Positions 43,440-53,569 of a stretch of DNA of 53,701 nucleotides are shown in pieces. Source of the DNA: Candidatus Borrarchaeum yapensis (GTDB lineage Archaea > Asgardarchaeota > Sifarchaeia > Borrarchaeales > Borrarchaeaceae). How positions within the stretch are numbered: position 1 is the stretch's first letter; each line of letters starts with the position of its first letter. Under the pieces are notes generated by a model. That model was given only the letters and a program-made list of their open reading frames with translations. It had not been told where the DNA came from and did not search any database. The stretch covers positions 1 through 53,701 of the forward strand of contig JAEOSF010000022.1 of assembly GCA_016840515.1 (NCBI GenBank), given 5' to 3'. The position numbers and the translations under genes are program-made.

Positions 43440-44606
43440 ATGAGCGTTATTTCAGAGAGAATGAAGGATATTCCTCCATCTGGAACATTGAAAATGCTTG
43501 CAAAGTCAAAAGAATTAGAACAAAAAGGAAGAAAAATAATACATCTAGAAGTAGGACAGCCTGATTTTGATACACCCCAACATATCAAAGAAGCTGCAAT
43601 CAGTGCGCTAAAAGATGGATTTACGAAATACACTTCAAGCCAAGGCATCCCACAATTATTAACAGCAATTGCGGAAGACACAAACAAGGATGATGTATCA
43701 ATCACACCTAAAAATGTAATTGTAACGCCTGGTGCAAAGCATGCAATTCTTCTTGCCATGCTAGCAACGTTAAACCCAGGAGATGAGGTTTTAATTCCAA
43801 CACCAGCTTGGCCTACTTATTTTACTTCAATAAAAATAGCAGGTGGAGTTAATATTCAAATCCCAGTTGATGCTTATGATAAGAGCATTGTAGAGAAATT
43901 GAATAATGGAATTACACAAAAATCCAAGATGATTCTTATTAATTCGCCAAGTAACCCTTTAGGAGATGTCATGGATAAGGAAGTATTGAAAGAAATCTAT
44001 CAACTTGCAGTTGAGCATGAATTATTGATTCTCTCTGATGAAATCTATCAAAAACTTGTATATAATATTGGTGAAAGAGCTGCCACTGTTTTGGCTATAG
44101 ATAATGAGTGTGAAAGGACCATAGTCATAAACGGTTTTTCGAAAGCGTATTCGATGACTGGCTGGCGTTTGGGTTATGCCGTTGCATCGTCTGAGATCGT
44201 TAAAAATATGATTCGAATTCAACAAAACTCTACCACATGTCCTACTAGTTTTGTTCAGATGGCTGGTGTTGCCGCTTTGCAAGGCTCTCAAGTGCCAGTA
44301 AAGCGCATGGTAGAGCGATTTAATGAGCGAAGAATTGAAGTAACGCGTTTATTAAATAATATAGATGGCGTAAGATGTAAACTACCTCAAGGTGCATTCT
44401 ACGTATTCCCTGACTTCTCCAAACTAAAAATTGCATCAGAAACACTAGCATTGAAATTACTTGAGAAAAAGGGTGTAGCAACAGCGCCGGGTGCAGTGTT
44501 CGGAAAAGGTGGTGAATATCATCTAAGATTATCTTATGCCAATTCTCTAGAAGAAATACGTCATGGTGCAATCCTAATTAAAGAATTCGTGGAAGATGAA
44601 ATTTAG
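43440..44606 (+). CDS. Aminotransferase class I (aspartate/aromatic type)
   Basis: A 388-residue PLP-dependent transaminase. The N-terminal segment, the PLP-binding and aspartate-contact motif NSPSNPLGDV, LSDEIYQKLVYN with the cofactor aspartate, and INGFSKAYSMTGWRLGYAV with the Schiff-base lysine are present; the C-terminal arginine site is in YHLRLSYANS. The subfamily resembles archaeal aspartate aminotransferases. The gene stands alone, with AGTGTGAG just ahead of the ATG. The exact amino-group donor and acceptor are not determined. Confidence 0.92.
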   Translation: MSVISERMKDIPPSGTLKMLAKSKELEQKGRKIIHLEVGQPDFDTPQHIKEAAISALKDGFTKYTSSQGIPQLLTAIAEDTNKDDVSITPKNVIVTPGAKHAILLAMLATLNPGDEVLIPTPAWPTYFTSIKIAGGVNIQIPVDAYDKSIVEKLNNGITQKSKMILINSPSNPLGDVMDKEVLKEIYQLAVEHELLILSDEIYQKLVYNIGERAATVLAIDNECERTIVINGFSKAYSMTGWRLGYAVASSEIVKNMIRIQQNSTTCPTSFVQMAGVAALQGSQVPVKRMVERFNERRIEVTRLLNNIDGVRCKLPQGAFYVFPDFSKLKIASETLALKLLEKKGVATAPGAVFGKGGEYHLRLSYANSLEEIRHGAILIKEFVEDEI

Positions 44607-44722
44607 AAATATGATATTCTAGAGTTTCTGTTAAGTTAACTATATATCGCTATAACTTGATGTTTAAGCAGATCTAATAAATAATTGGTGCCTTTGTCAG
44701 ACTAACTTTTGAGGTAATTTCT

Positions 44723-44929
44723 TTGAACCCCATAAATGAAAACAATAATTCCTTCAAAGATGAAGATGGAATTCTTGTAGAGGAGCAAGAGGTGGCTGAT
44801 TTTAAATGTGGAGTTTGTGGCACCAATTTAAGGGTTAGAGTTTTTTTTAAAGAGGATAAATACCATAGAAGAATCAGTTGCCCAAAATGTAAGTATAGCA
44901 TAACCCCTTCTGAAAGACCTCCTCTTTGA
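44723..44929 (+). CDS. Small zinc-ribbon protein
   Basis: A 68-residue protein with CGVC and CPKC pairs about 25 residues apart, the layout of a zinc ribbon, preceded by an acidic N-terminal tail (NENNNSFKDEDGILVEEQEV). TTG at 44723 follows a GAGGTAA stretch. Such proteins bind nucleic acid or act as adaptor subunits; its partner is unknown. It is convergent with ribL. Confidence 0.65.
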   Translation: MNPINENNNSFKDEDGILVEEQEVADFKCGVCGTNLRVRVFFKEDKYHRRISCPKCKYSITPSERPPL

Positions 44930-44963
44930 GATCCTTAGATGTTCTTTTTTTTCCCAATATTCT

Positions 44964-45476
44964 TCAAGACGAATTTTCTGTCCAATCTTTTCTAAGTCTT
45001 AAAATTTGGCGAACTATCTTAGATGAACTATTTAATTCTTCACTACCGAATTTTGATAACCTTACAATTTCACATTCAATATTTCTCTCTTTTAATTCTT
45101 CTTCTAACCAAGTTATTGCAGGCCATTGATCATATCCAATTGCAACTATATCTGGACGTATTTCTTCTAAAATCTTTAACTTATCACCGCCTTCTGTACC
45201 TAAAATTGCCTTATCAACTGATTTTATCGAAGCGACAAGAGCTCTTCTGTGTTCTTCAGAAAAAATAGGCTTTTTTCCTTTCATTGACTCTACAGAAGAA
45301 TCACGTGAAATAACAACAATTAATTCCGAATTTTCACTGCCCAATTTTTTCGCCTCTTGGAGATATTTTACATGTCCATAATGGAGGATATCAAAGGTAC
45401 CAAAACATAGAACACGTTTTCTTCGAATAGGTTCTAAAGGGGGTATTGGTTTTGACAATTCTAAGCACCACATCAT
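44964..45476 (-). CDS. ribL: FAD synthase (archaeal RibL, cytidylyltransferase fold)
   Basis: Adenylates FMN to FAD. The nucleotidyltransferase signature VLCFGTFDILHYGHVKYL (HxGH motif) is at residues 25-42, with a GKKPIFSEEHRRALVAS active-site lysine/arginine region and IGYDQWPA binding segment following. Archaeal RibL is a distinct family from bacterial RibF; length and motifs match it, though glycerol-3-phosphate cytidylyltransferase relatives share the fold. It opens with ATG on the minus strand and is divergent from cdc48, about 250 bases apart. Confidence 0.88.
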   Translation of the reverse strand: MMWCLELSKPIPPLEPIRRKRVLCFGTFDILHYGHVKYLQEAKKLGSENSELIVVISRDSSVESMKGKKPIFSEEHRRALVASIKSVDKAILGTEGGDKLKILEEIRPDIVAIGYDQWPAITWLEEELKERNIECEIVRLSKFGSEELNSSSKIVRQILRLRKDWTENSS

Positions 45477-45727
45477 TCTATTAAAAACGATTTAACTTCC
45501 TATAGTTTGTAATGAAATCGCATTTATTCCATTGAACATTGATTATTAATGAAGGGACAGATTATGAGTTTTAAGTGATATCGTTTACGTTTGGTTGGAC
45601 TTACAAGAATGTTGTTGATAACGAAATTTAAAAAAGCGTCTGTGGTTATCATAAATGTAGATGTATGAACATATTAGAATTGACATTTTGAATTTACCAT
45701 TCTATTTACAAGAGGAGGTATCCTTCA

Positions 45728-47911
45728 TTGACAGATAAAATAATTACCGTGAAAACTGCAGAAGCGCGACAACGAGACGTAGGTCGTGGGAAGGTTCGTA
45801 TTGATGGAGCAGCAATGCGTTCCATTAGCGTCACAACTGGTGATGTTATTGAGATACAAGGTAAAAAAACAACTGCCGCTATAGCGTGGCCCGCCTATCC
45901 AGAAGATCAAGGTAGTGGAATCATTCGGATGGACGGAATTATCCGTAGAAACTGTGGTGTCACGCTAGGCGAAAAAGTAAAAATAAAGAAAGCTGATGTT
46001 AAGGCTGCAAGATCAATAACGATTGCTCCGACTTCAATGCCACTTTCTATCGATTATGGATTTGAAAATTTTGTTAAGAGAAAACTATTAGGATATCCTG
46101 TATGCCGGGGTGATACCGTACTTATCCCGATTTTAGGAAGAGCGATGCCTTTCAGCATTGTATCGACTACACCAAAAGGAATTTGTCTTGTAACAGATGC
46201 GACCTCCTTAAATGTAAGCGAAAAGCCACTAACTGACACTGAGACTGGTTTTCCAAGAGTAAGTTATGAGGATATAGGAGGACTTTCTGAAGAAATTACT
46301 AGAATTCGAGAAATGGTTGAATTGCCATTAAAACATCCCGAATTATTTAAAAGATTAGGTATTGATCCACCAAAAGGAGTTTTGTTGCATGGTCCACCTG
46401 GCTGTGGTAAAACACTTATTGCGAAAGCAGTGGCTAGTGAATCGGATGCTCACTTTATTCCAATAAATGGACCTGAAATTATGAGTAAATTTTACGGAGA
46501 GTCAGAACAAAGACTACGACAACTTTTCAAGGAAGCTGAAGAGAATTCACCAAGTATTGTTTTTATAGATGAAATAGATGCTATAGCCCCAAAAAGAGAA
46601 GAAGTCACAGGAGAGGTAGAAAGAAGAGTTGTTGCACAACTTTTAGCTTTAATGGACGGATTAGTGGCTCGTGGACAAGTTATTGTCGTTGGCGCCACTA
46701 ATCGGGTGAATGCAATTGACCCCGCCTTAAGGAGACCAGGCAGATTCGATAGAGAAATAGAAATTGGAGTTCCAGATAAAATTGGACGCCAAGAGATTCT
46801 ACTTATCCATACACGTGGTATGCCCTTATCCGAAGATGTTCAACTGACGCGAATTTCTGAAATAACTCATGGATTTGTAGGCGCAGATCTCACCGCTTTA
46901 TGCCGTGAAGCTGCTATGAAATCATTAAGAAGATATCTTCCTAAAATTAACTTAGAAGAAGACGTTATCCCTCCAGAAATCTTAAATACTCTTGAAGTTA
47001 ATATGGATGATTGTTTAAACGCATTAAAAGAGGTACAGCCATCCGCAATAAGAGAAGTTCAGATAGAGATGCCAAACATTAATTGGGAAGATATAGGTGG
47101 CTTGGAAATTGTCAAGCAAGAACTAATTGAAGCTGTCGAATGGCCCTTAAAAAAGCCTGAAGCGTTTAAAAGATTGGGTATAGCACCTCCAAAAGGAATT
47201 TTATTATATGGTCCGCCTGGCTGCGGTAAAACTTTGCTTGCAAAAGCCGTTGCCACAGAAAGCGAAGCCAATTTTATAAGCATCAAAGGTCCGGAGGTCT
47301 TATCAAAATGGGTTGGCGAATCCGAAAAAGCTATTAGGGAAGTCTTTCGAAAGGCTAGGATGGCAGCTCCAGCCATTATTTTCTTTGATGAAATAGATGC
47401 AATAGTGCCAAGACGCGGTACAGGTTTTGGTGACTCTCATGTAACTGAACGAGTTATTAGCCAAATTCTGACCGAAGTTGATGGCCTTGAATCTTTACAG
47501 GATGTTGTTGTGATCGCTGCTACCAATCGGCCTGATATTGTTGATCCGGCGGTACTTAGACCTGGTAGAACTGATCGCCTTATCCTAGTACCCCCGCCTG
47601 ATAAAAATGCACGTCTTGAAATCTTTAAGATCTATACGCGAGAAATGCCAATTAGTGAAGATATTGATCTAGAAAAACTAGCTAATGCTGCAGAAGGCTA
47701 CGCGGGATCTGACATTGAAGCTTTATGTCGAGAGGCGGCAATGCTCGCATTACGGGAAAATGAGGATACAGAAGAAGTTGAAGCAAAATATTTCACCGAT
47801 GCTATGAAGAAAATTCATCCTACAGTTACTGCGGACGTAATTCGTTGGTATGAAAGACAATCAGAACACTTTAGAAGAACTAAAGTCAAAGCACAACCTC
47901 AGTTTGTCTAA
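45728..47911 (+). CDS. cdc48: Cdc48/p97 (VCP) AAA+ ATPase
   Basis: A hexameric unfoldase of 727 residues. The N domain (about 1-185, double-psi beta barrel and split domain) contacts adaptors. D1 has Walker [12 protein letters not shown] (about 219-229), Walker [14 protein letters not shown] and the arginine-finger segment [10 protein letters not shown]2 repeats [11 protein letters not shown] (about 492-502), [13 protein letters not shown] and LRPGRTDRL. The C-terminal tail lacks a clear HbYX motif. TTG at 45728 stands behind GAGGAGG, a strong Shine-Dalgarno sequence. It is the only AAA+ ATPase in the window. Adaptors and the ubiquitin-like system it may serve are not visible here. Confidence 0.95.
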   Translation: MTDKIITVKTAEARQRDVGRGKVRIDGAAMRSISVTTGDVIEIQGKKTTAAIAWPAYPEDQGSGIIRMDGIIRRNCGVTLGEKVKIKKADVKAARSITIAPTSMPLSIDYGFENFVKRKLLGYPVCRGDTVLIPILGRAMPFSIVSTTPKGICLVTDATSLNVSEKPLTDTETGFPRVSYEDIGGLSEEITRIREMVELPLKHPELFKRLGIDPPKGVLLHGPPGCGKTLIAKAVASESDAHFIPINGPEIMSKFYGESEQRLRQLFKEAEENSPSIVFIDEIDAIAPKREEVTGEVERRVVAQLLALMDGLVARGQVIVVGATNRVNAIDPALRRPGRFDREIEIGVPDKIGRQEILLIHTRGMPLSEDVQLTRISEITHGFVGADLTALCREAAMKSLRRYLPKINLEEDVIPPEILNTLEVNMDDCLNALKEVQPSAIREVQIEMPNINWEDIGGLEIVKQELIEAVEWPLKKPEAFKRLGIAPPKGILLYGPPGCGKTLLAKAVATESEANFISIKGPEVLSKWVGESEKAIREVFRKARMAAPAIIFFDEIDAIVPRRGTGFGDSHVTERVISQILTEVDGLESLQDVVVIAATNRPDIVDPAVLRPGRTDRLILVPPPDKNARLEIFKIYTREMPISEDIDLEKLANAAEGYAGSDIEALCREAAMLALRENEDTEEVEAKYFTDAMKKIHPTVTADVIRWYERQSEHFRRTKVKAQPQFV

Positions 47912-48105
47912 GCGATTCTTTTACAAGTATTTTTCCTTTTTTCTATTTTCATATCTCAAAGGACACTTTTCCTTTTCTAGTATAGATCATAGAAGTTAGA
48001 TCAAAGGAGTTTTTATACTCTAATGATTTTGTCACATGATGAAAACGCCTGCTATTTAATGACAAGTATTCCAAAAGAAGTAGCACAAACTGGAGATCGC
48101 TTTAA

Positions 48106-49380
48106 GTGAGAGTTACAAGAACTGAGCACATCTGGTTGAAACCAAATACTACCCTGAGTCACCTTTGTCATCTCTCAAAAAACTTGTACAATGATGCTAA
48201 CTATGCGATTAAGCAGTCATTGAAGGATCAGGGAAGATGGGTACGGTACAATCAACTTTATCATCAGTTAAAACACAGTACCAATTACCGGCAATTGCCA
48301 GCGAAAACAGGACAACAAATCCTTCGATTGCTCGATAAAGCATGGAAATCCTTTTTTCGAGCGATTAAAGAGTGGAAACGCCACCCTGAGAAATTCAAGA
48401 AGAAACCACGACCACCGAAGTACAAAAAGAAGAATGGTGAACATCTGTTAATGTTCACCAACCAACAGTGCAGTATCAAAAACAACGTGCTACTATTTCC
48501 AAAGAAGCTCACCTTTGATTATGACATAACTACACGACTAGCGGATACCACCGATCTGAGAGAAGTGAGAATACTTCCCAAAGGAGTAGGGTATGTGTGT
48601 GAAATCGTCTACCAGAAAGTGATTTCAACGAAGGCAACTGACAAAACGCGGATAGCAGGCATCGATTTAGGGGTCTCTAACATCATTAATCTGGTAAACA
48701 ACATCGGCAAAAAACCGATTGCTGTTAAGGATGATGGCAGAGGGATAAAGAGCATCAACCAGTTCTATCAGAAGGAAAAGGCGCGATTGCAGAGCATGTA
48801 TGACAGGCAGGGGATACAAGACGGTACAAAAATGAAGAAACTGCGCGTCAAGTATGAAAGAAAGTCGAAGGATTACCTCCACAAACTCAGCAAAAGTCTT
48901 ATAAGCTGGTGTGTGCAGCATCGCATCGGCAAACTAGTAATAGGATATAATCCTGAGTGGAAACAACAGGTGGAATTAGGTACGAGAAATAACCAAAACT
49001 TTGTGTTGATACCCTACAAGAAAATCATTTCCCAGCTAACGTATAAAGCGGAGGAACAGAGGGTAGCGGTAGAATTGGTAGAAGAAAATCATACCAGCAA
49101 GTGTAGTTTTCTGGATAACGAAGTCATAGAACATCACGAACAGTATCTAGGAAAGAGAATACGAAGAGGGTTATTTAGAAGTGCACAGGGGATGCTCATT
49201 AATGCAGATGTCAATGGAGCGGGTAATATAGTAAGAAAATGCGAACCGAACGCCTTTACGCAAGTGAAGGCTGACGGGGTAGGAGGGTGTGTCATAGGGT
49301 TACACCCAGTGCGATGGAATTTCCTGAGGAATGATGAGATCGCACGAAGTCATTTGAACCATATGGCTCAAATTGCATAA
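48106..49380 (+). CDS. tnpB: TnpB RNA-guided nuclease (IS200/IS605 family), intact
   Basis: A 424-residue protein. The RuvC-like catalytic acids are visible: D187 in AGIDLGVSNI, E326/E327 in ELVEENHTSK and D368 in INADVNGAGN. The zinc-ribbon region is a subfamily variant (CSFLDNE and GKRIRRGL) with one cysteine instead of four. The start is GTG at 48106. No tnpA accompanies it, so it resembles tnpB-only elements. A strong hairpin near the 3' end (ATTTGAACC and GGCTCAAAT, 49352-49373) may be the right-end scaffold. The coding sequence is richer in G+C than its neighbours, consistent with transfer. It lies directly after cdc48. Confidence 0.9.
   Translation: MRVTRTEHIWLKPNTTLSHLCHLSKNLYNDANYAIKQSLKDQGRWVRYNQLYHQLKHSTNYRQLPAKTGQQILRLLDKAWKSFFRAIKEWKRHPEKFKKKPRPPKYKKKNGEHLLMFTNQQCSIKNNVLLFPKKLTFDYDITTRLADTTDLREVRILPKGVGYVCEIVYQKVISTKATDKTRIAGIDLGVSNIINLVNNIGKKPIAVKDDGRGIKSINQFYQKEKARLQSMYDRQGIQDGTKMKKLRVKYERKSKDYLHKLSKSLISWCVQHRIGKLVIGYNPEWKQQVELGTRNNQNFVLIPYKKIISQLTYKAEEQRVAVELVEENHTSKCSFLDNEVIEHHEQYLGKRIRRGLFRSAQGMLINADVNGAGNIVRKCEPNAFTQVKADGVGGCVIGLHPVRWNFLRNDEIARSHLNHMAQIA
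49352..49373 (+). repeat. Hairpin inside the 3' end of tnpB (candidate right end / guide-RNA scaffold)
   Basis: ATTTGAACC and GGCTCAAAT, separated by ATAT, form a nine-position stem with one mismatch. IS200/IS605 right ends are usually hairpins overlapping the tnpB 3' end, and the omega-RNA scaffold is transcribed from this area. The guide would be read from sequence immediately downstream. This is a structure seen by eye, not a folded model. Confidence 0.4.
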
Positions 49381-49492
49381 CCTAGATTGAAAAGCATCAA
49401 AAATCATAGATATTAGAATCTCATCTAATCGAATTTAGACGGATATTGCAGATAAAATTCGTCTTTAAGAGTTTACTACACAGGAGATCAAT

Positions 49493-50572
49493 ATGGATCC
49501 GAAAATTCATATTTTATATAACTTTGTGGAAGGACCTTGGGGAGGGGGGAATCAATTCTTAAAGGCGCTTCGAAGTTATTTCAAGAACACTGGTGTTTAT
49601 ACCGAAACCCCAAAAAATGCAGATGTGATTTTTTTTAATAGTCATCATTGTTTGGAAGATGCATTGAAAATTAAGAAAAAATGCCCTAATAAAATTTTTA
49701 TACATAGATTAGATGGTCCCATATTTTATAGTAGAGGAGGAGAGGGCAAAATAATCGATGACATCCTGTTTAGAGGTAAGAGTAGAAGACTCGACGAAAT
49801 CATTTTTCATGCAAACAAGGCCTTTGCTGATGGTACCATCTTTCAGTCGAATTGGAGTAGAATAAAGAACTATGAACTAGGACTGAAACGATCCCCTAAT
49901 GAAATCGTGATCATAAATGCTCCAGATCCTAGTATATTCAATCGCAAAGACACAAAAGAATTTGAAAAAGAGAAAGTTAAATTGATCGCTATTTCTTGGT
50001 TTGCAGATATTAGAAAAGGATTTGATATGTACAGGTTTTTAGATGAAAACCTAGATTTTGATAAATATGCGATGACTTTTGTAGGAAATTCGCAGATACA
50101 ATTTAAGAATATCAAATGGACAAAGCCGGTTCCAAGTCAAGAAGTTGCCAGAATACTAAAAGAACATGATATTTATATCACTGCAAGCAGAAATGATCCT
50201 TGCTCAAATGCCTTAATTGAGGCACTCCACTGTGGTTTACCTGCAGTAGCTATTAATGACGGAGGACATCCTGAGATTTTAGGTGAAGCAGGTGAATTGT
50301 TTGAAGATGAAGAGGGCGTCATTATAGCAATTGAAAAGATAGTTCAAAATTATGAGCGTTATCGGGATCGAATAACTCTACCAACCTTAAATTCGGTTGG
50401 ACAGAAGTATTATAGATTCGCGAAGTCCATCTATGATGATTATTCGGAAGATAATTACCGTTTAAAAGAGATACATTTCTTTAATAAGGCATACTTAAAA
50501 TTCAGAATAAAGAACTGGATTAAAAATTCTTCATTTAGAATGAAGAACTGGATAAACGATTTCGATTTATAA
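49493..50572 (+). CDS. Glycosyltransferase family 4-like
   Basis: A 359-residue GT-B enzyme. N-terminal residues include the acceptor-site HILYNFVEGPWGGGNQF loop; the C-terminal donor site has TASRNDPCSNALIEAL and AVAINDGGHPEILGEA, which hold the NDP-sugar-binding E-x7-E region. The last 30 residues are basic and repetitive (FRIKNWIKNSS and FRMKNWINDFD), possibly an amphipathic membrane-binding tail. The ATG has a GGAG-type ribosome-binding site. It begins the second glycan block and precedes another GT4 gene by 63 bases. Sugar specificity is unknown. Confidence 0.82.
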   Translation: MDPKIHILYNFVEGPWGGGNQFLKALRSYFKNTGVYTETPKNADVIFFNSHHCLEDALKIKKKCPNKIFIHRLDGPIFYSRGGEGKIIDDILFRGKSRRLDEIIFHANKAFADGTIFQSNWSRIKNYELGLKRSPNEIVIINAPDPSIFNRKDTKEFEKEKVKLIAISWFADIRKGFDMYRFLDENLDFDKYAMTFVGNSQIQFKNIKWTKPVPSQEVARILKEHDIYITASRNDPCSNALIEALHCGLPAVAINDGGHPEILGEAGELFEDEEGVIIAIEKIVQNYERYRDRITLPTLNSVGQKYYRFAKSIYDDYSEDNYRLKEIHFFNKAYLKFRIKNWIKNSSFRMKNWINDFDL

Positions 50573-50635
50573 TACAAAATAAATTTAAGGATACTAATTT
50601 TAATTGCTTGAAAAAGCCCAAGATTTGATTTTAAA

Positions 50636-51793
50636 ATGAGAATTTTAATGACAATGCCCTCGTTTTTGCCTCATAGAGGTGGCAGTGAAATAATGGCTTA
50701 CGAACTAGCCAAAAGAATCGTCAATATGGGTCATAGTGTTACGATCCATACAATTCAAAAAGAGGGCACGAAAAAATCCGAACAAATAGAAGGAATAGAG
50801 ATTTTCCGGTTTAAAGACATTAGGCTCTTTCCAAAGCTATCTAAAATCACTTTTGGTAAAATTCCGTCGATTTTTTCATTTTCTGCGATTCCTTCATTAT
50901 TTAAATTAGCAAAAAAAATCCAGCCCAAAGTCATCCATAGTCATTTTTTGGCGGACACTGGACTTGCAGCAATAATCGTAGGAAATACACTAAAGATTCC
51001 CGTAATAACTTCGCTTCTTGGAAAAGATATATTTGATCCAATCGATCCTGTGCCTACAAAATGGCATAAAAACCTTGTTTGGTTAATGCAAAAATCATCA
51101 AAAATTGTCTCCTGTAGCATGGATCAAAAAACTCGGGCTCAAGCAATGGGTGTTTCTTCGGAAATTGAAATCATACCTCATGGAGTAGATATCAAACGAT
51201 ATACTCCACAGATAAGTAATGAAGTTGACTTCAAAAAGAAATTAGGCGTTCAAGCCCCAATAATTTTATCTGTTCAGCGCCTTCACTCCAGAAAAGGATT
51301 GAATTACTTAATTGACGCAATCCCAATTGTTCTAGAGAAAATACCCTCTACACAATTTATTATTGTAGGAAAAGGACCTGAAAAAACAAACTTAGAGAAT
51401 AAAATCAAAGAGTTAGGAATTGAAAACAATGTAAAGCTAGTCGGGTTCGTCATGGACTCAGATCTTCCAAAATACTATGCAAATTGTGATATATTTGTGC
51501 TCCATTCAATTTACGAGGCATTTGGCATAGTCTTACTTGAGGCAATGGCGAGCGAAAAACCTATTATTTCTACAATGGTCGGAGGCATTCCAGAGGTGGT
51601 TCAAAACGGAAAAAATGGAATTTTAGTACAGCCAAAAAATGCAACAGCTTTAGCAACTGCAATAATACAACTTTTGTCAGATAGTAAGCGTGCCAAAGAA
51701 ATGGGCCAATATGGGCGCAAATTAACTGAAATTGAATTTAATTGGGAAATAATAGCTAAGAAATATCTAGAAATGTATTTCGATTTAATTTAA
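50636..51793 (+). CDS. Glycosyltransferase family 4
   Basis: A 385-residue GT-B enzyme. The acceptor loop PSFLPHRGGSEIMAYELA near the N-terminus, HFLADTGLAAIIV in the middle, and the donor-site VQRLHSRKGLNYLIDAI and HSIYEAFGIVLLEAM with the E-x7-E residues follow the family pattern. It is a soluble, peripheral-membrane enzyme. The start is an ATG just after the previous gene; spacing and orientation suggest one transcript with the neighbouring GT4 and flippase genes. Acceptor and donor sugars are not determined. Confidence 0.87.
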   Translation: MRILMTMPSFLPHRGGSEIMAYELAKRIVNMGHSVTIHTIQKEGTKKSEQIEGIEIFRFKDIRLFPKLSKITFGKIPSIFSFSAIPSLFKLAKKIQPKVIHSHFLADTGLAAIIVGNTLKIPVITSLLGKDIFDPIDPVPTKWHKNLVWLMQKSSKIVSCSMDQKTRAQAMGVSSEIEIIPHGVDIKRYTPQISNEVDFKKKLGVQAPIILSVQRLHSRKGLNYLIDAIPIVLEKIPSTQFIIVGKGPEKTNLENKIKELGIENNVKLVGFVMDSDLPKYYANCDIFVLHSIYEAFGIVLLEAMASEKPIISTMVGGIPEVVQNGKNGILVQPKNATALATAIIQLLSDSKRAKEMGQYGRKLTEIEFNWEIIAKKYLEMYFDLI

Positions 51794-51908
51794 AGTTATT
51801 AACTAAAGGAACGCAAAATGGACACAAAAATGCTTTTCTTGAAAAGTCTGGTTAAATAATCTTCAAAAAACCTCAATATTTTTAGAATATTCAGAGATGA
51901 GTTAATCT

Positions 51909-53471
51909 ATGAGTATTTCACAGAGATCAAAGATAGCTACCGATGTTACACGTGGATCCTCCGCGTTGATGTCTCAAAGAATTGCAGTTACACTTATGGC
52001 AATAGTATATGGGGCAGTTCTTGCACGTTTGTTAGGTCCAGTAAATCTCGGATTGATTGCCCTAGCAAATTCTGCAGCGTTTGCGATAGGAATTTTTTCA
52101 GGAGTTGCTGTTTCAGGTTTAAAACCCGCAATGATTCGCAATATTGCAGTTTATATTGCTAACAATGAAAATGCAAAAGCAAAGGATATTTATAAGAAGG
52201 GACTCACGATTCATGTTTTACTAGGCATAGTATCAACAGGACTTGTCCTCTTAACTGCTGATTTAGTTGCAAACTTCATATTTAATACTCCCGAATTATC
52301 ATTCTTAATTACACTAACCGCTTTTTCAGTTTCAGTTTCAATAGCGACTCAGTTTGTAAGTTCACTTTTTGAAAGCCTAAAGTATTTTATTAGTTATTCC
52401 ACTCTAATGCTGATTGATACAATAGGTAGAATGACATTTAGTTTACTCCTATTCTTTCTTGGGTATGGAATACCAGGTATAATTGCAGGGGGGATCATCT
52501 CAGGGAGTCTTACAACTACAATTGGCTATCTATTCATTCGTAGAAAACTTCCCTTTATTCACTCAAAACTAGAGGATACTGACTTTAGTGGATATAAAGA
52601 ACTCTTCTCATTCAGTCTATTTTACAGTGTAGGTCGTATTTTTTATAGAATATACGAACTCGCACCTAATCTAATTTTAGGCTACTATCTTACGCCTGAG
52701 GTTGTAGGATATTTTTCCTATGCAAATAATATCGCAAACCGCCCTTCAATGCTAGGATATGCTTTTTACACTACGTTACTTCCCTCAATGTCAGAAACAT
52801 GGGCTAAAGAAGAAACAAGTCTAATGAAAAAAACATATCTTTCAACGATGAAATACTTAATGATATTTTCTACTTTCTTCTCTATGATGTTGATCGTTTT
52901 TGCAAATGAAATCATTTTAATCCTTGCTGGACCAAACTTTTTACCTTCAGTTCTACTTCTTCAGATACTTGCTTTGGTAAGCATATTTCGTATCATTGAT
53001 GCACCAGTCCTATCAGTTTTATTAACCACCAAAAAACTTGATGGCATAGTTTATCCCAGCATATTGAGAAGTGGTGTAACTGTTGGCTTTCTTTTTCTGC
53101 TAGTTCCTCAATACGGAGCTATAATAACTGCAATTATTGTCGTTATCGGCAGGCTTGTGGCAATTATATTGAATATAATTTTTGCAAACCGGGAATTATC
53201 TGCTCATACTCCATTATCCTATTTTGTTAAGCCCATAGTGTGTCTACTTATTTCATCGAGTATTCTGCTGTTACCTACAGTTACAAATCTTATTATATTT
53301 GGTTTAATAAAATTATTTAGTGCACCAGCGTTATTCCTAATTGGCATGATACTGACCTCAGCGCTTGTAAAAGAAGATGTTAAGATAATCGAATTAATTG
53401 AAATAAAAAATGAATTAATTGCACAAATATTCCGAAAGATTATAAAGTTCATAAGTAAACTACTGCGCTGA
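51909..53471 (+). CDS. Wzx-type flippase (polysaccharide transporter, MOP superfamily)
   Basis: A 520-residue integral membrane protein with about 12-14 helices. The N-terminal segment (SQRSKIATDVTRGSSALMSQ) is followed by the first helix pair with VYGAVLARLLGPVNLGLIALA; helices continue to residue 510 with a basic cytoplasmic tail. MOP-superfamily flippases move lipid-linked oligosaccharides across the membrane. Its position after two glycosyltransferases supports such a role in N-glycan or exopolysaccharide export. The family has no short catalytic motif, so the call rests on overall layout. Confidence 0.85.
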   Translation: MSISQRSKIATDVTRGSSALMSQRIAVTLMAIVYGAVLARLLGPVNLGLIALANSAAFAIGIFSGVAVSGLKPAMIRNIAVYIANNENAKAKDIYKKGLTIHVLLGIVSTGLVLLTADLVANFIFNTPELSFLITLTAFSVSVSIATQFVSSLFESLKYFISYSTLMLIDTIGRMTFSLLLFFLGYGIPGIIAGGIISGSLTTTIGYLFIRRKLPFIHSKLEDTDFSGYKELFSFSLFYSVGRIFYRIYELAPNLILGYYLTPEVVGYFSYANNIANRPSMLGYAFYTTLLPSMSETWAKEETSLMKKTYLSTMKYLMIFSTFFSMMLIVFANEIILILAGPNFLPSVLLLQILALVSIFRIIDAPVLSVLLTTKKLDGIVYPSILRSGVTVGFLFLLVPQYGAIITAIIVVIGRLVAIILNIIFANRELSAHTPLSYFVKPIVCLLISSSILLLPTVTNLIIFGLIKLFSAPALFLIGMILTSALVKEDVKIIELIEIKNELIAQIFRKIIKFISKLLR

Positions 53472-53500
53472 AGTTAATTTATTTGATATCAGCGAGAAAA

Positions 53501-53530
53501 CCCCTTCCGACAGGGAGGGGTAGTTGACTT
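53501..53530 (+). repeat. Right-end-like hairpin of an IS200/IS605-type element (copy D)
   Basis: CCCCTTCC, a GACA loop, and GGGAGGGG form an eight-pair hairpin (one T-G pair), followed by TAGTTGAC. This matches the right-end layout GGTAGTTCAC seen at 28974 and 10180, with one base changed. No tnpB accompanies it in the window. It may be the sole survivor of an element. Confidence 0.5.
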
Positions 53531-53569
53531 GAGTCTTTTTCGGATGTTGTCAGAAATGGTAGACATAGT

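Noticed and set aside
48030..48060. C-box-like ATGATGA upstream of tnpB
   Set aside because: No D or D' box at proper spacing.
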